From an uncultured Pseudomonadales bacterium (GTDB taxonomy: Bacteria > Pseudomonadota > Gammaproteobacteria > Pseudomonadales > IMCC2047), in assembly GCA_947258895.1 (NCBI GenBank), contig CAMYKE010000344.1, positions 1 through 6,001 of the forward strand: a stretch of DNA of 6,001 nucleotides, given 5' to 3'. The position numbers and the translations under genes are program-made. Position 1 is the first letter of the stretch. Each line of letters opens with the position of its first letter. Below, one piece after another: positions 5,959-6,001 of this stretch. The notes under the pieces were generated by a model. The model was given only the letters and a program-made list of their open reading frames with translations. It was not told the origin of the DNA and searched no databases.

Positions 5959-6001
5959 TTACTTCGCGACCTTTTTCAGAGCGTCGAGGTATTTCTTCTT
6001 C
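5959..6001 (-). CDS. C-terminal end of an unidentified minus-strand gene (start outside window)
   Basis: The frame enters from the right edge and reads KKKYLDALKKVAK before TAA (5961-5959). This lysine-rich amphipathic end, with mostly G or C at third codon positions, looks like a natural C-terminus, but 13 residues do not identify a family. A weak 6-bp stem (CAACTG/CGGTTG on the minus strand) follows the stop at about 5937-5952, without a T-run. A short plus-strand frame also crosses here, so coding strand is not certain. Confidence 0.4.
   Translation of the reverse strand, partial: KKKYLDALKKVAK

Noticed and set aside
5881..6001. CRISPR array or mobile-element end at the right edge
   Set aside because: No repeated units, terminal inverted repeats or transposase fragments are visible.

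Overview
The window is GC-rich, gene-dense bacterial DNA, most likely from a gammaproteobacterium. That placement is an inference. It rests on an FtsH that aligns closely with the enterobacterial type, a DUF2784 protein, a YgjP-like (DUF45) peptidase and a PEP-CTERM-like sorting tail. None of these fixes a genus.

Layout from left to right. Positions 1-1299 (+) hold the C-terminal two thirds of an FtsH-family AAA+ zinc protease whose start lies outside the window. Positions 1352-1729 (+) hold a small DUF2784 membrane protein in the same direction. A three-gene operon then runs on the minus strand: a MacB/LolD-type ABC ATPase (4945-4223), an FtsX-type permease (4212-2986) and a second FtsX-type permease (2984-1761). 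It converges on DUF2784 with about 31 bp between stops. A YgjP-like metallopeptidase (5012-5680, +) diverges from the ATPase across about 66 bp. The last 320 bases carry no intact gene. They contain two small inverted repeats, a decayed PEP-CTERM gene (5773-5939, -) and, at the edge, the probable last 13 codons of a minus-strand gene.

Functionally, the ATPase and the two permease halves should form one inner-membrane mechanotransmission ABC complex acting on a periplasmic or envelope substrate. No periplasmic partner is encoded beside it. The protease and DUF2784 form a separate transcription direction, and the DUF45 peptidase is a third unit.

The most interesting spot is the junction of the two permease genes. 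The two reading frames together look like one large double-FtsX permease, but they are separated by CTT TAG C ATG. The first linker helix expected in fused relatives is absent. A 38-bp, almost perfect palindrome (15-bp perfect arms) lies 40-80 nt upstream of the stop. This may be an ordinary reinitiation site, a recent split, or a +1 recoding site resembling the prfB CTT-stop-C context; the sequence alone does not decide.
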